Source: Nitrososphaerales archaeon
GTDB taxonomy: Archaea; Thermoproteota; Nitrososphaeria; Nitrososphaerales; Gagatemarchaeaceae
Assembly: GCA_030040055.1 (NCBI GenBank)
Contig: JASHUK010000059.1
Coordinates: 1-10,460 of the forward strand
Direction of reading: 5' to 3'
DNA: 10,460 nt
Below are positions 1 to 6,556 of the stretch, piece by piece. Position numbers and translations under genes: made by a program. Numbering within the stretch: position 1 is the first letter of the stretch; each line of letters opens with the position of its first letter. A model generated the notes under the pieces. The model saw only the letters and a program-made list of their open reading frames with translations. It did no database searches and had not been told where the DNA came from.

Positions 1-1130
1 CCGATCGTCACCACCAGAGAGAACAACGTCTGGTCGATCAGCCCTATCTGGTAGGCGGTCGCCGCTATCACCAGTTCGACGAACCCTCTCGAGTTCATCA
101 GGAAACCTATCGCCACGCTCTCCACCTGCGGAAACTTCGAGAGCCGGGCTCCTGTATACCCTCCGACCAGCTTGCTGGCGACCGCCACCACCAGCAGCGC
201 GGCGACCAGCCATGGAAGCGACGCGAGGGTCGATAGCACCAGTTCGGCCCCGATGAACGTGAACGCCAGGGGGCCGAAGAAGCCGAGGGTCCCTCCTCGA
301 ATCGCCTCCGTGGCCTTCTCCAGCTTCTCCGAGCCCGTGAACTCGCTCAGCAGCAGCCCGGCGAAGAACGCCCCGATCACGAGCTGCAGCCCTGACCACT
401 CAGCAAGAAGCGATATCCCGACGGCGAGTATCAGCAACATCGCGATGAACGACCCCTGCGTGCGCATCTGCAAGGCCAGCCTGTCCGTCCACCTTCGAAC
501 GCGCTCTATGTTCGTCCTGAGTAGCCTCTCGCAGACCACTACGCCGACGAGGAATACCCCAATCTTCACCAGGGTGACCGCTATCGTCCCGTAGTCTGCC
601 GAGGAGCTCGCCGAGAACTGCTGTATCATGCTGAGGGCGATGAAGGAGATTATGTCGTCGATCACGCCCGCGGCTATCACCGTCGCGCCCAGGTCTGTGT
701 TGAGCAGCCCGAGCTCCATCAGTATGATCGCGTTGACGGGCACGGCCGTGATCGAGACTGTGAGCCCGACCGTCAGTGCGCTGGTCAGCCCTATGCCGAA
801 GGCGTGCGCGACCCACGTACCCGCTGCGAATGGTATGGCGAAGGCTATGGAGGAGACGACCGCCCCGCGTCTTCCAGCGGCTATGATTTTGGCCGGCCTT
901 ACCGCGAGCCCGGTCAGCAGCATGATGAAAAAGAGCGCGACCGTCTCGACGGTGGTGAGGTCAGGCGTGACCTGGACGACGTTCAGGACGGACGGTCCGA
1001 TCACCACCCCCGCCAGCAGCTGGCCGACGAGAGCGGGCTGACCGATTCTGTTGAAACACTCCCCGAGCAGCCACGCGCCGGCCAGCATCAGGAAGATTGC
1101 GAGGAAGAACTCTACCAAGCGCCGACCCAC
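1..1130 (-). CDS. CPA2-family cation/proton antiporter (Kef/NapA-like), 3' end outside window
   Basis: A continuous minus-strand frame of 376 codons runs off the left edge. It encodes a polytopic membrane protein of the monovalent cation:proton antiporter-2 family (Na+/H+ exchanger domain), which exchanges Na+ or K+ for H+ across the cytoplasmic membrane. Visible family marks, numbered from the GTG start, are the TM4-like stretch LTVSITAVPVN (123-133), the ion-binding double aspartate GVIDDIIS (155-162, D158/D159), FFGPLAFTFIGAEL (284-297) and the late motif GFLMNSRGFVELVIA (342-356). An Asp-Asp pair is typical of electrogenic members. The missing part would hold the last helices and any C-terminal domain. 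I chose GTG at 1130, the first start after an in-frame TAG; TTG at 1118 has a GGTGGG seven bases upstream and is equally possible. A TATA-like box lies at 1179-1186. The transported ion cannot be read from the sequence. Confidence 0.93.
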   Translation of the reverse strand, partial: MGRRLVEFFLAIFLMLAGAWLLGECFNRIGQPALVGQLLAGVVIGPSVLNVVQVTPDLTTVETVALFFIMLLTGLAVRPAKIIAAGRRGAVVSSIAFAIPFAAGTWVAHAFGIGLTSALTVGLTVSITAVPVNAIILMELGLLNTDLGATVIAAGVIDDIISFIALSMIQQFSASSSADYGTIAVTLVKIGVFLVGVVVCERLLRTNIERVRRWTDRLALQMRTQGSFIAMLLILAVGISLLAEWSGLQLVIGAFFAGLLLSEFTGSEKLEKATEAIRGGTLGFFGPLAFTFIGAELVLSTLASLPWLVAALLVVAVASKLVGGYTGARLSKFPQVESVAIGFLMNSRGFVELVIAATAYQIGLIDQTLFSLVVTI

Positions 1131-1178
1131 CGAGGCACTACTCTATCCCCAGTCCTGGATCGTAGGACGCACTGACAG

Positions 1179-1186
1179 GTAATAAG
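1179..1186 (-). promoter_or_regulatory. TATA-like box for the antiporter gene
   Basis: On the minus strand this reads CTTATTAC, an AT-rich island in GC-rich surroundings. An archaeal transcript starting about 25 bases downstream would begin near 1157 and have a leader of some 25-40 bases before the GTG (1130) or TTG (1118) start. It lies in the 116-bp gap between the antiporter and the glycosidase-like gene. The gap shows nothing else I can name. Confidence 0.4.
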
Positions 1187-1246
1187 CGCGAGAGCGGAGA
1201 GCGAAGGCAACTCGGGTCGGGCGCACGAGGGCACGCCTTCTCCAGG

Positions 1247-2311
1247 TCAGTGGTTCGCGTAGTAGTCCGCTACCGCCTTGAACGACTCCTTCGGCTCCCA
1301 CGGCATGTCCGGGTAGGTCGTCCCCCGTCTCCCTCCCTCGAAGTACTTGACGAGGCTCGTGCTCGCCATGTCGAGGTCGAACCTCGGGTTGTCGCTGTAC
1401 GGAGTGACCTGGGAGATGAACTGCGACACGAAGGTGCCCTCCACCCCGGCCCCCTCGAGAAGGGCCAGCTGCTCCCTCAGCTTCTTCGCCTGCCACGCCT
1501 CGTCCCTGGAGTGCACCCCCCTCAGGTGCGGGCGGATGAACCTCCCCAGGACCGGAAGCTTGTTGTGGAGGTATTGGGAGTTGAGGTCTATGATGTTCCC
1601 GCCGAGCCCCGCCGTGCTCAGGAACCCCTCGGACCCGATGCCCCCTTCGCAGGTACCGTAGCCGAACTCGGTCACCACGACCGGCTTCCCGTGGGCGAAA
1701 GCCGGCTTCAGCATGTCAAGGTACCTGTCCTCTATGCTCGCGATGCGGTAGTGGTCCACCCCCACGTAAGAGAACTCGGCCCAGTCCACCTTCTCCCAGA
1801 CGAGGGAGGAGTAGGCCAGCCCCCCTTTGAACGACTGCCTCGCCGCGTTGACCGCCTTCGTGAGGAAGTCGTTCAGGGGCTTGTTGTGCTCCCCCGCCTT
1901 GGCCCGCGGGACCAGGGTCGGGTTGCCCATCCTCGCCGCCAGGCTCTTCCCTTCGAATATCCCCCTCATGAACAGGGAGAGCTCGGCCCCGATGCTCAGG
2001 ATGACCTTGTCCCCCCACCGCTCCCTCAGCGGCTCCGCGGCAGATGCGGCCTTCTCTATGTAGTCGAGAGTCGCCTGCTGGTCCTTGTCCCATAGCCTCG
2101 GGCAGAACCAGACGTCGAGCCCCGCGTCCAGGGCCATCCCGGAGGCCGCCGTCAGTCGAGGAAGGTCCTCGCCCAGCACGGCGACCGCGGTGCAGTGGAG
2201 GTCTCCCCTGATTATCTCGAACTCGCGCCGGACCACCTTCGGGTCGAACACCGGACGCCAGTCGAAGCTCATCCTCAGCCCCGCGTCGTAGTTGACCCCC
2301 TTGACTCTCAA
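1247..2311 (-). CDS. Glycoside-hydrolase-like TIM-barrel protein ('abortive infection protein' label family)
   Basis: This 354-aa protein has no signal peptide or membrane segment, so it is probably cytoplasmic. It looks like a glycosidase-type (beta/alpha)8 barrel of the clan GH-A kind. A strand-1 motif VKGVNYDAG (3-11) is followed by WFCPRLWD (68-75), SIGAELSLF (106-114, candidate acid/base E110), the loop VGVDHY (183-188) and VVVTEFGYGT (211-220, candidate nucleophile E215). A Glu at the end of beta-7 inside a TEFG motif is classic for retaining GH-A enzymes. The usual Asn before the acid/base Glu is Ala here, so the substrate and even activity are open. From memory, similar proteins occur in soil actinobacteria and are often named 'abortive infection protein' without good support. 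The start is TTG at 2311: no earlier start lies in frame back to the upstream gene, and the conserved VKGVNYD would be lost with the first internal ATG (codon 14). It follows the Kelch-like gene by 58 bp with no promoter seen between. Confidence 0.8.
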   Translation of the reverse strand: MRVKGVNYDAGLRMSFDWRPVFDPKVVRREFEIIRGDLHCTAVAVLGEDLPRLTAASGMALDAGLDVWFCPRLWDKDQQATLDYIEKAASAAEPLRERWGDKVILSIGAELSLFMRGIFEGKSLAARMGNPTLVPRAKAGEHNKPLNDFLTKAVNAARQSFKGGLAYSSLVWEKVDWAEFSYVGVDHYRIASIEDRYLDMLKPAFAHGKPVVVTEFGYGTCEGGIGSEGFLSTAGLGGNIIDLNSQYLHNKLPVLGRFIRPHLRGVHSRDEAWQAKKLREQLALLEGAGVEGTFVSQFISQVTPYSDNPRFDLDMASTSLVKYFEGGRRGTTYPDMPWEPKESFKAVADYYANH

Positions 2312-2369
2312 CGCCCGCGCGAGGCGTTCCGAGGCCTCTGATATCTGCGCTTGGTGCTCTGACCGCCGG

Positions 2370-4808
2370 CTACAGCTTCGCGGCAGAAGGCTTGCGGACC
2401 TCTATCCTGGCTCCGATGACCAGCTGCTGGTCGACGAACTCCTTGCCCGAGTCCACTATCCGCAGGGTGATTTCGACTACGCCTTCCTCGGCCGGCGCCT
2501 GCCAGACGATCTCCCTCGCGTTGCCGGTCGGGACCCCGTCGAACTTCCCCCTCGTCGCCTTCCACTCGTAGTTCAGAGTGTCGCTCATCGCCAGGTTGCC
2601 GGAGTCGGGCCTCTTGCAGACGGCCCCGGGTATGCACTGCATTGCCAGCACGTCGTTGTCGTCAGCCTTCGCCTGGAACCTGACGTGGTCCCCTGGGGCG
2701 CAGGACTTCGCCCCGTTGATGAGCGCGTTGATGGGAGACCCCTGCTTCCACGTCGAGGCGTTCTTGCAGTCGCCGACGCTTCCGGGGAGGTTGACCGGGT
2801 TGGTGACCTCTGTCGGGTCAGCCGGCCACCACTCGTAGACGTACTTGTCCTTCGCCGTCCTGGTTATCCTCAGGTGCAGGCCGAGGTTGAGGGCGGCGTG
2901 CTGCGTGGGCTCCTTGCTGGGGTCGTTGTGCTGCATCGTCACTTGGACCTTGACCTCCACCGCAGCCGCGGGGTCGGGCGACACTTTCGCGATCTCCGGG
3001 GGCTGGTAGAGGACCTGCTGGCCGCTGTCCGCCCTGGCCGGGGAGCCTCCGCTCGCCTGCACGAAGCCTCCTCCCCCTGACCCTATCTCCCAGTCGAACC
3101 GTGCCAGGGCGTCCACCCCCAGCCACGTCCGCGAAACCGTGTCGGTGCAGTAGCACTCCTGGACGATTATGTGCGAGTCGTAGCCCTTGGCTGCGAGCGG
3201 GATCGGGACCAGGCTCGAGTGCTCCTCCTTCGTGTACGCGTTCGTCCCCCCTGCCGCCGCGGACAGGCCTATCTTCTCGAACTCCCAGTAGTACTTCAGG
3301 ACGCACCCCGGAACCACGAGGGTCGTCGTTGGGGGCGGCGGAGGAGGCGGAGGCGTCACGGGAGGAGGCGGGGGCGGCGGTGTCACCGGCGGCTCCTCCT
3401 TGCCGCCGAGCCTTCCAGTGAGCCAGAGGAACAGCAGGATGAGGATAAGGATCACGAAGATGATTCCGACCCCTATCCAGACGTCGTCGTTCGTCCCTGC
3501 GCCTTCGCTAGGGGTGGTTGTGGTCGTCTCTGAGCTCGTCGTGCTCTTGCTCGTGGTGCTCGACGAAGACGTCGCTGCGGACATGGACGAGCTCGAAGCC
3601 GAGGTCCCAGTGTCGACCTCCCCCGCGTAGACCTTCGAGGTGAGTCCGCCGGCGCAGATGAAGTATGACGAGAGGCTCCCATAGAACACCACGCACACCA
3701 GCCAGTATGTCGCGATCGGGAAGGCTCCCCCCGTTATCCACGTGAGCGGGAACGGGTCCTCGGCAAAGTGCACGCCGTCAGTCGAGACGCTCCCGGTCGT
3801 GTCGCCACCCGCGCAGATGACCGTCCCCACCGTGGAGTTGTTCGGGTATACCGCACAGGCCGTTCCGTAGATTGGCACTCCGCCGGCCCCGGTCGATCCG
3901 GAAGCGGCCCCGTAGTCGGTGGTCTCCGTCCACGGGCCGACGCCGTCAGCGCTGAGGGTCGCCACGAATACGTCGCTGACGGGAACATAGGAGACCGTCC
4001 CGCCGACGCAGATGATCTTCTCTCCAGTCTGCGTGCACGCGGTGGCGCCGATGGCGACTCCCCCGCTGCCCGTGTCGCCCGAAGACGCCCCGTAGTCGGT
4101 GGTCTCCGTCCAAGGACCGACTCCGCTCGACGAGAGCGCCGCATAGAAGACCTTCGATGTCCCGCTGCTGTTTCCGACGCAGTAGATGTAGCCGCTATAC
4201 GCTACGCAGGAGTACTGGAACCCCGGTGTCCCGCCAGTCCCCGAGTCCCCTGAGCTTGCCCCGTAGTCCGTCGTCTCCGTCCAAGGACCGACCCCTCCGG
4301 AGAGGGAGAGCTGAGCGTAGAAGACCTTGCTGAGTTCGCCGCTGTTTGTCGCCCCACCGACACAGTAGATGTATCCGGCATACTGAACGCAGGAAGGCCA
4401 CTCGATTGGAACTCCGCCCGCACCTGACGTCCCCGAAGCGGCTCCGTAGTCCGTCGTTTCGGTCCAGGGTCCGACGACCCCCGTCGTGGAGACCTCGGCA
4501 TAGAACACGTCGCTGATGTCCGTTCCTTGGCTGTTCTGGCCGCCGACGCATTCGACATACTCAATGTAGAAGACGCATGACGGCCCCAAGATTGAGATAC
4601 CCGTGGACCCTGTTGTCCCCGAGCTCGCGCCGTAGTCGATCTGTTCGACGAATGGACCAACATTCGTAACTGGACTGGGGTTCTGCGCGGAGGCTTTCGG
4701 AAGGGAGACGGCCCCGAGAAAGGCAAGCGCTAGCAGGAACACGACGGCGAACGTCACGGACTTCCTCGCGACGCGAGGGGCCCTTTCCAAGGCAGCAGCA
4801 CGACACAT
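2370..4808 (-). CDS. Secreted, membrane-anchored protein with six Kelch-like repeats, Ser/Thr stalk and Ig/PKD-like modules
   Basis: The 812-codon product starts with a basic N-region and a hydrophobic core (about 18-36) ending in KASAQ, a good signal-peptidase site. Six Kelch-like blades follow, about 60 residues each (51-400). Four carry an identical GPWTETTDYG (113, 174, 231, 291), and each carries a Cys pair: 78/87, 140/149, 201/210, 258/267, 319/332, 372/385. Next come a Ser/Thr-rich stalk (400-434), one membrane span (443-464), the basic stretch GRLGGK, and two polyproline runs (477-483, 486-493). The C-terminal part has two Ig/PKD-like modules, each with an F/Y-x-W strand (about 570-625 and 704-806). 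The propeller is probably outside the cell, for adhesion or ligand binding; the function is unknown. The TATA-like box at 4813-4823 is so close to the ATG (4808) that a leaderless start at TTG 4790 (codon 7) fits better. That still leaves a complete signal peptide. The gene is divergent from the HTH_10 regulator. Confidence 0.88.
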   Translation of the reverse strand: MCRAAALERAPRVARKSVTFAVVFLLALAFLGAVSLPKASAQNPSPVTNVGPFVEQIDYGASSGTTGSTGISILGPSCVFYIEYVECVGGQNSQGTDISDVFYAEVSTTGVVGPWTETTDYGAASGTSGAGGVPIEWPSCVQYAGYIYCVGGATNSGELSKVFYAQLSLSGGVGPWTETTDYGASSGDSGTGGTPGFQYSCVAYSGYIYCVGNSSGTSKVFYAALSSSGVGPWTETTDYGASSGDTGSGGVAIGATACTQTGEKIICVGGTVSYVPVSDVFVATLSADGVGPWTETTDYGAASGSTGAGGVPIYGTACAVYPNNSTVGTVICAGGDTTGSVSTDGVHFAEDPFPLTWITGGAFPIATYWLVCVVFYGSLSSYFICAGGLTSKVYAGEVDTGTSASSSSMSAATSSSSTTSKSTTSSETTTTTPSEGAGTNDDVWIGVGIIFVILILILLFLWLTGRLGGKEEPPVTPPPPPPPVTPPPPPPPPTTTLVVPGCVLKYYWEFEKIGLSAAAGGTNAYTKEEHSSLVPIPLAAKGYDSHIIVQECYCTDTVSRTWLGVDALARFDWEIGSGGGGFVQASGGSPARADSGQQVLYQPPEIAKVSPDPAAAVEVKVQVTMQHNDPSKEPTQHAALNLGLHLRITRTAKDKYVYEWWPADPTEVTNPVNLPGSVGDCKNASTWKQGSPINALINGAKSCAPGDHVRFQAKADDNDVLAMQCIPGAVCKRPDSGNLAMSDTLNYEWKATRGKFDGVPTGNAREIVWQAPAEEGVVEITLRIVDSGKEFVDQQLVIGARIEVRKPSAAKL
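3331..3391 (+). repeat. G-rich low-complexity tract encoding polyproline
   Basis: Two imperfect copies of a GGAGGAGGCGG-type run, each ending in CGTCAC or TGTCAC, lie inside the Kelch-like gene. They encode on the minus strand two Val-Thr-polyproline runs that form the linker after the membrane span. The plus strand has enough G runs to form a quadruplex in principle. Translating seven to eight consecutive prolines normally needs aIF5A. Confidence 0.7.
3609..4658 (-). repeat. Six in-frame tandem repeats encoding Kelch-like blades
   Basis: The repeat unit is about 180 bp (57-62 codons). Its best-kept DNA segment encodes GPWTETTDYG, and copies at 3910-3940 and 4090-4120 differ at only two of 31 bases. 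The first (4658 side) and last (3609 side) units are the most diverged; the four middle ones are close to each other, which suggests expansion by recent internal duplication. The spacing stays in frame throughout, so this is a protein repeat and not a CRISPR array. Confidence 0.85.
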
Positions 4809-4812
4809 GTTA

Positions 4813-4823
4813 GATATATAATA
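4813..4823 (-). promoter_or_regulatory. TATA-like box for the Kelch-like gene
   Basis: On the minus strand this reads TATTATATATC, the most AT-rich short stretch of the divergent intergenic region. Its centre is about 4818. Archaeal transcription normally starts some 22-27 bases downstream, near 4791-4796, which is downstream of the ATG at 4808 and just before the in-frame TTG at 4790. The promoter therefore argues for a leaderless TTG start. Confidence 0.6.
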
Positions 4824-4874
4824 CTATGTCGCGTCTTTAGGGTTCTTCTTCACACAGACGACAACAATCTTGCA

Positions 4875-4887
4875 ACTCTTGCAGAGT
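4875..4887. promoter_or_regulatory. Palindrome in the divergent promoter region, candidate operator
   Basis: ACTCT-TGC-AGAGT is a perfect inverted repeat with five-base arms and a three-base centre. It sits roughly midway between the TATA-like boxes of the two divergent genes (4818 and 4917). It overlaps a CTTGCA direct repeat (4869 and 4878, nine bases apart). The HTH_10 regulator encoded to the right is the natural candidate to bind here; that is inference from position only. Confidence 0.3.
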
Positions 4888-4913
4888 CTGCGCCGGCCAG
4901 CTCCCGCTACGCC

Positions 4914-4920
4914 CTTTAAC
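4914..4920 (+). promoter_or_regulatory. TATA-like box for the HTH_10-ankyrin gene
   Basis: CTTTAAC is centred at about 4917. A start 26 bases downstream falls on 4943, the G of the GTG start codon, so this gene is probably transcribed without a leader. This supports the chosen GTG. Confidence 0.5.
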
Positions 4921-4942
4921 CGAGCCGCAGCAAGGAAAAGAC

Positions 4943-6439
4943 GTGCAGTGGCTTTCCCTCGAGCTTGAGGGTCGCGGCGACCTATGCTCCCGGGTGACCC
5001 GCAAGTACCCGGGCCTTCTCGCGGCCCGCTGGCCGGTGGAAGGAGGTTGGGAAGCCCTGGAGCTGTTCTGCAGGGAACCGATAGTCATGCGGCACGTCGT
5101 GGACGACTTCGCCGCCCTGGACAGGCGCGGGGAGTTGAAGGTCCTGGCCAAGGAGGTGTCTTACCACGACGTGGTGATCCTGGCGGTCAGCCGTGCACGG
5201 CGCCGGAAGAGAGAGCCATCTCCGGATGAGCCCTTCGAGGCCGTCGCCCGGCATGCATGCATCCCGATGCTCCCGATCACTTACGAAGGCGGAAGGGCGC
5301 ACTTCAGGGTGGTGGCCCTGTCTGAAGGAGAGATACCCAAGATGCTGGGCGAACTAGGGAAGGCAGGAAAACTGACGGTCGGGGCGAGGATCCCCGTGAA
5401 GGACATACCGGTCGGAGAGCCCTTCGGCTTCTCCGCGGGCGAGCTGTTTTCGCGGCTGACCGACAGGCAGGCAAGGGCATTCCTCTCCGCGGCAGGGCTC
5501 GGATACTTCCGGGTCCCGCGGAGGACGAAGTACGCCGCGATGGCCAAGGTAGCAGGCGTCCCGCGGACGACGTTCGAGACGCACGTGAGGAAGGCCGAGA
5601 GCAAGATCGTCGGCGCGCTCGCCCCGTACATGTCGGTGCACTTCGGGCTGAGCCCGTCGGGGGTTGCGCCCTCTCTGGAGTTCGCCTCTGACAGCGGTCA
5701 TCTGACCGCTAACCACTATTATCGGCCGACGAAGAGTAGGGCAGCCATGGAAACGGTTGCGGTGTCCGAGGAGTTCTTCAAGGCGATAAAGGAGGGGAAG
5801 GAAACGAAGGTCCGCCAAATGCTCCAGCGCAACGGAGACCTTGCGAACTCGAGGAGCCAGCAGGGTATGAGCGCGGTAACGGTCGCGACCTACTACTCCC
5901 AGCCGGAGATCGCTCAGATCCTGATTTCGAAGGGGGCCAGGCTGGACCTCTTCGAGGCCGCGATGGCGGGCCGACTGGACATCGTGAAGGAATGGATCGG
6001 CACGCCCGGCATGGGTGTCAACTCGCTCTCCGGCGACGGATTCACCCCGCTGCACCTGTCGTCCTTCTTCGGGCACCCCGACATCGTCAACTATCTCTTG
6101 TCAGAAGGCGCAGATGCGAACCTGGTGGCAAAGAACGCGACCAAGGTAAGACCACTCCACTCGGCCGCGGCGAAGAGGAGGCTCGAGATATCGAAGATGC
6201 TTCTGGAGCATGGGGCGGAGGTCGACGCGAGGCAGGAGGGCGGGTTCACGGCGTTGCACGCGGCTGCGCTTCACGGCGATCTGAAGCTGGCCAAGGTCCT
6301 GGTCGAGCACGGAGCGAACCAGGAGCAGAAGACCGACAAGGGGAAGACGGCGCTAGACCTTACGGGCGAGACCTCTCCAGAGGGAGGTTCAAAGGCCGCC
6401 CGAGCCAGGGTCGCCAGGTACCTGAAGTCGAAGTCCTGA
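4943..6439 (+). CDS. Bat-type HTH_10 transcriptional regulator fused to ankyrin repeats
   Basis: This is a 498-aa protein with three parts. Residues 1-165 form an N-terminal domain like that preceding the HTH in archaeal bacterio-opsin-activator (Bat)-type regulators. Residues 170-222 are an HTH_10 DNA-binding domain: SRLTDRQARAFLSAAGLGYF, then VPRRTKYAAMAKVAGVPRTT and a helix with HVRKAESKI. After a linker (235-268), residues 275-475 hold about six ankyrin repeats, clearest at 365-396 (DGFTPLHLSSFFGHPDIV), 402-431 (RPLHSAAAKRRLEISKMLL) and 433-465 (GGFTALHAAALHGDLKLAKV). HTH_10 proteins usually end soon after the HTH, so the ankyrin tail, normally a protein-binding scaffold, is unusual. The GTG start coincides with the start predicted from the TATA-like box at 4914-4920. 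An ATG at codon 269 (5747), just before the ankyrins, has its own promoter-like sequence, so a separate 230-aa ankyrin protein may also be made. Its target may be the divergent Kelch-like gene (inference). Confidence 0.9.
   Translation: MQWLSLELEGRGDLCSRVTRKYPGLLAARWPVEGGWEALELFCREPIVMRHVVDDFAALDRRGELKVLAKEVSYHDVVILAVSRARRRKREPSPDEPFEAVARHACIPMLPITYEGGRAHFRVVALSEGEIPKMLGELGKAGKLTVGARIPVKDIPVGEPFGFSAGELFSRLTDRQARAFLSAAGLGYFRVPRRTKYAAMAKVAGVPRTTFETHVRKAESKIVGALAPYMSVHFGLSPSGVAPSLEFASDSGHLTANHYYRPTKSRAAMETVAVSEEFFKAIKEGKETKVRQMLQRNGDLANSRSQQGMSAVTVATYYSQPEIAQILISKGARLDLFEAAMAGRLDIVKEWIGTPGMGVNSLSGDGFTPLHLSSFFGHPDIVNYLLSEGADANLVAKNATKVRPLHSAAAKRRLEISKMLLEHGAEVDARQEGGFTALHAAALHGDLKLAKVLVEHGANQEQKTDKGKTALDLTGETSPEGGSKAARARVARYLKSKS
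5715..5723 (+). promoter_or_regulatory. Possible internal TATA-like box before the ankyrin half
   Basis: ACTATTATC inside the coding frame is an AT-rich island centred at 5719. A start 26 bases downstream would be near 5745, two bases before the in-frame ATG at 5747 that opens the ankyrin repeats. The same geometry is seen at the gene's main promoter. It could be chance. Confidence 0.25.
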
Positions 6440-6516
6440 AGCCCAGCGACCGTCAAGGAGTCCTGCACTTCCATAAGCTCCAACCAGTTCCGGCAGCTCT
6501 TCCGCAATAAACGACA

Positions 6517-6544
6517 GTTTACCGAACTGACTGAATCAGTAAAC
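6517..6544. promoter_or_regulatory. Imperfect inverted repeat, candidate operator upstream of the ArsR-like gene
   Basis: GTTTACCGA (6517-6525) and TCAGTAAAC (6536-6544) form an inverted repeat with one mismatch in nine and a ten-base spacer. The TTTAC and GTAAA cores start at 6518 and 6539, 21 bases apart. The site lies 22 bases upstream of the TATA-like box, where an archaeal activator or an autoregulator could bind. Confidence 0.5.
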
Positions 6545-6556
6545 GGGGACACCCTC

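Noticed and set aside
400..816. Minus-strand open frame of 138 codons
   Set aside because: It lies inside the antiporter gene in another frame; its Arg/His-rich product has no domain, while the overlapping frame gives clear antiporter motifs.
1250..2095. Plus-strand open frame of 281 codons
   Set aside because: It is antisense to the glycosidase-like gene and rich in Arg, Pro, Val and Leu, as expected from GC-rich antisense reading; no motif is visible.
1247..2311. Reading the 'abortive infection' family label as a phage-defence gene
   Set aside because: The sequence shows a glycosidase-like barrel, with no toxin, nuclease or CAAX-protease motif and no defence neighbours.
2292..3080. Plus-strand open frame of 262 codons
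   Set aside because: It is antisense to the Kelch-like gene and starts inside the glycosidase-like gene; Arg/Leu/Val-rich composition only.
3900..4460. Regularly spaced DNA repeats, considered as a CRISPR-like array
   Set aside because: Spacing is about 180 bp, the repeats stay in frame, and they encode Kelch-like blades.
5251..5260. GCATGCATGC palindrome
   Set aside because: It lies within the coding sequence of the HTH_10-ankyrin gene, encoding His-Ala-Cys; a short palindrome expected by chance.
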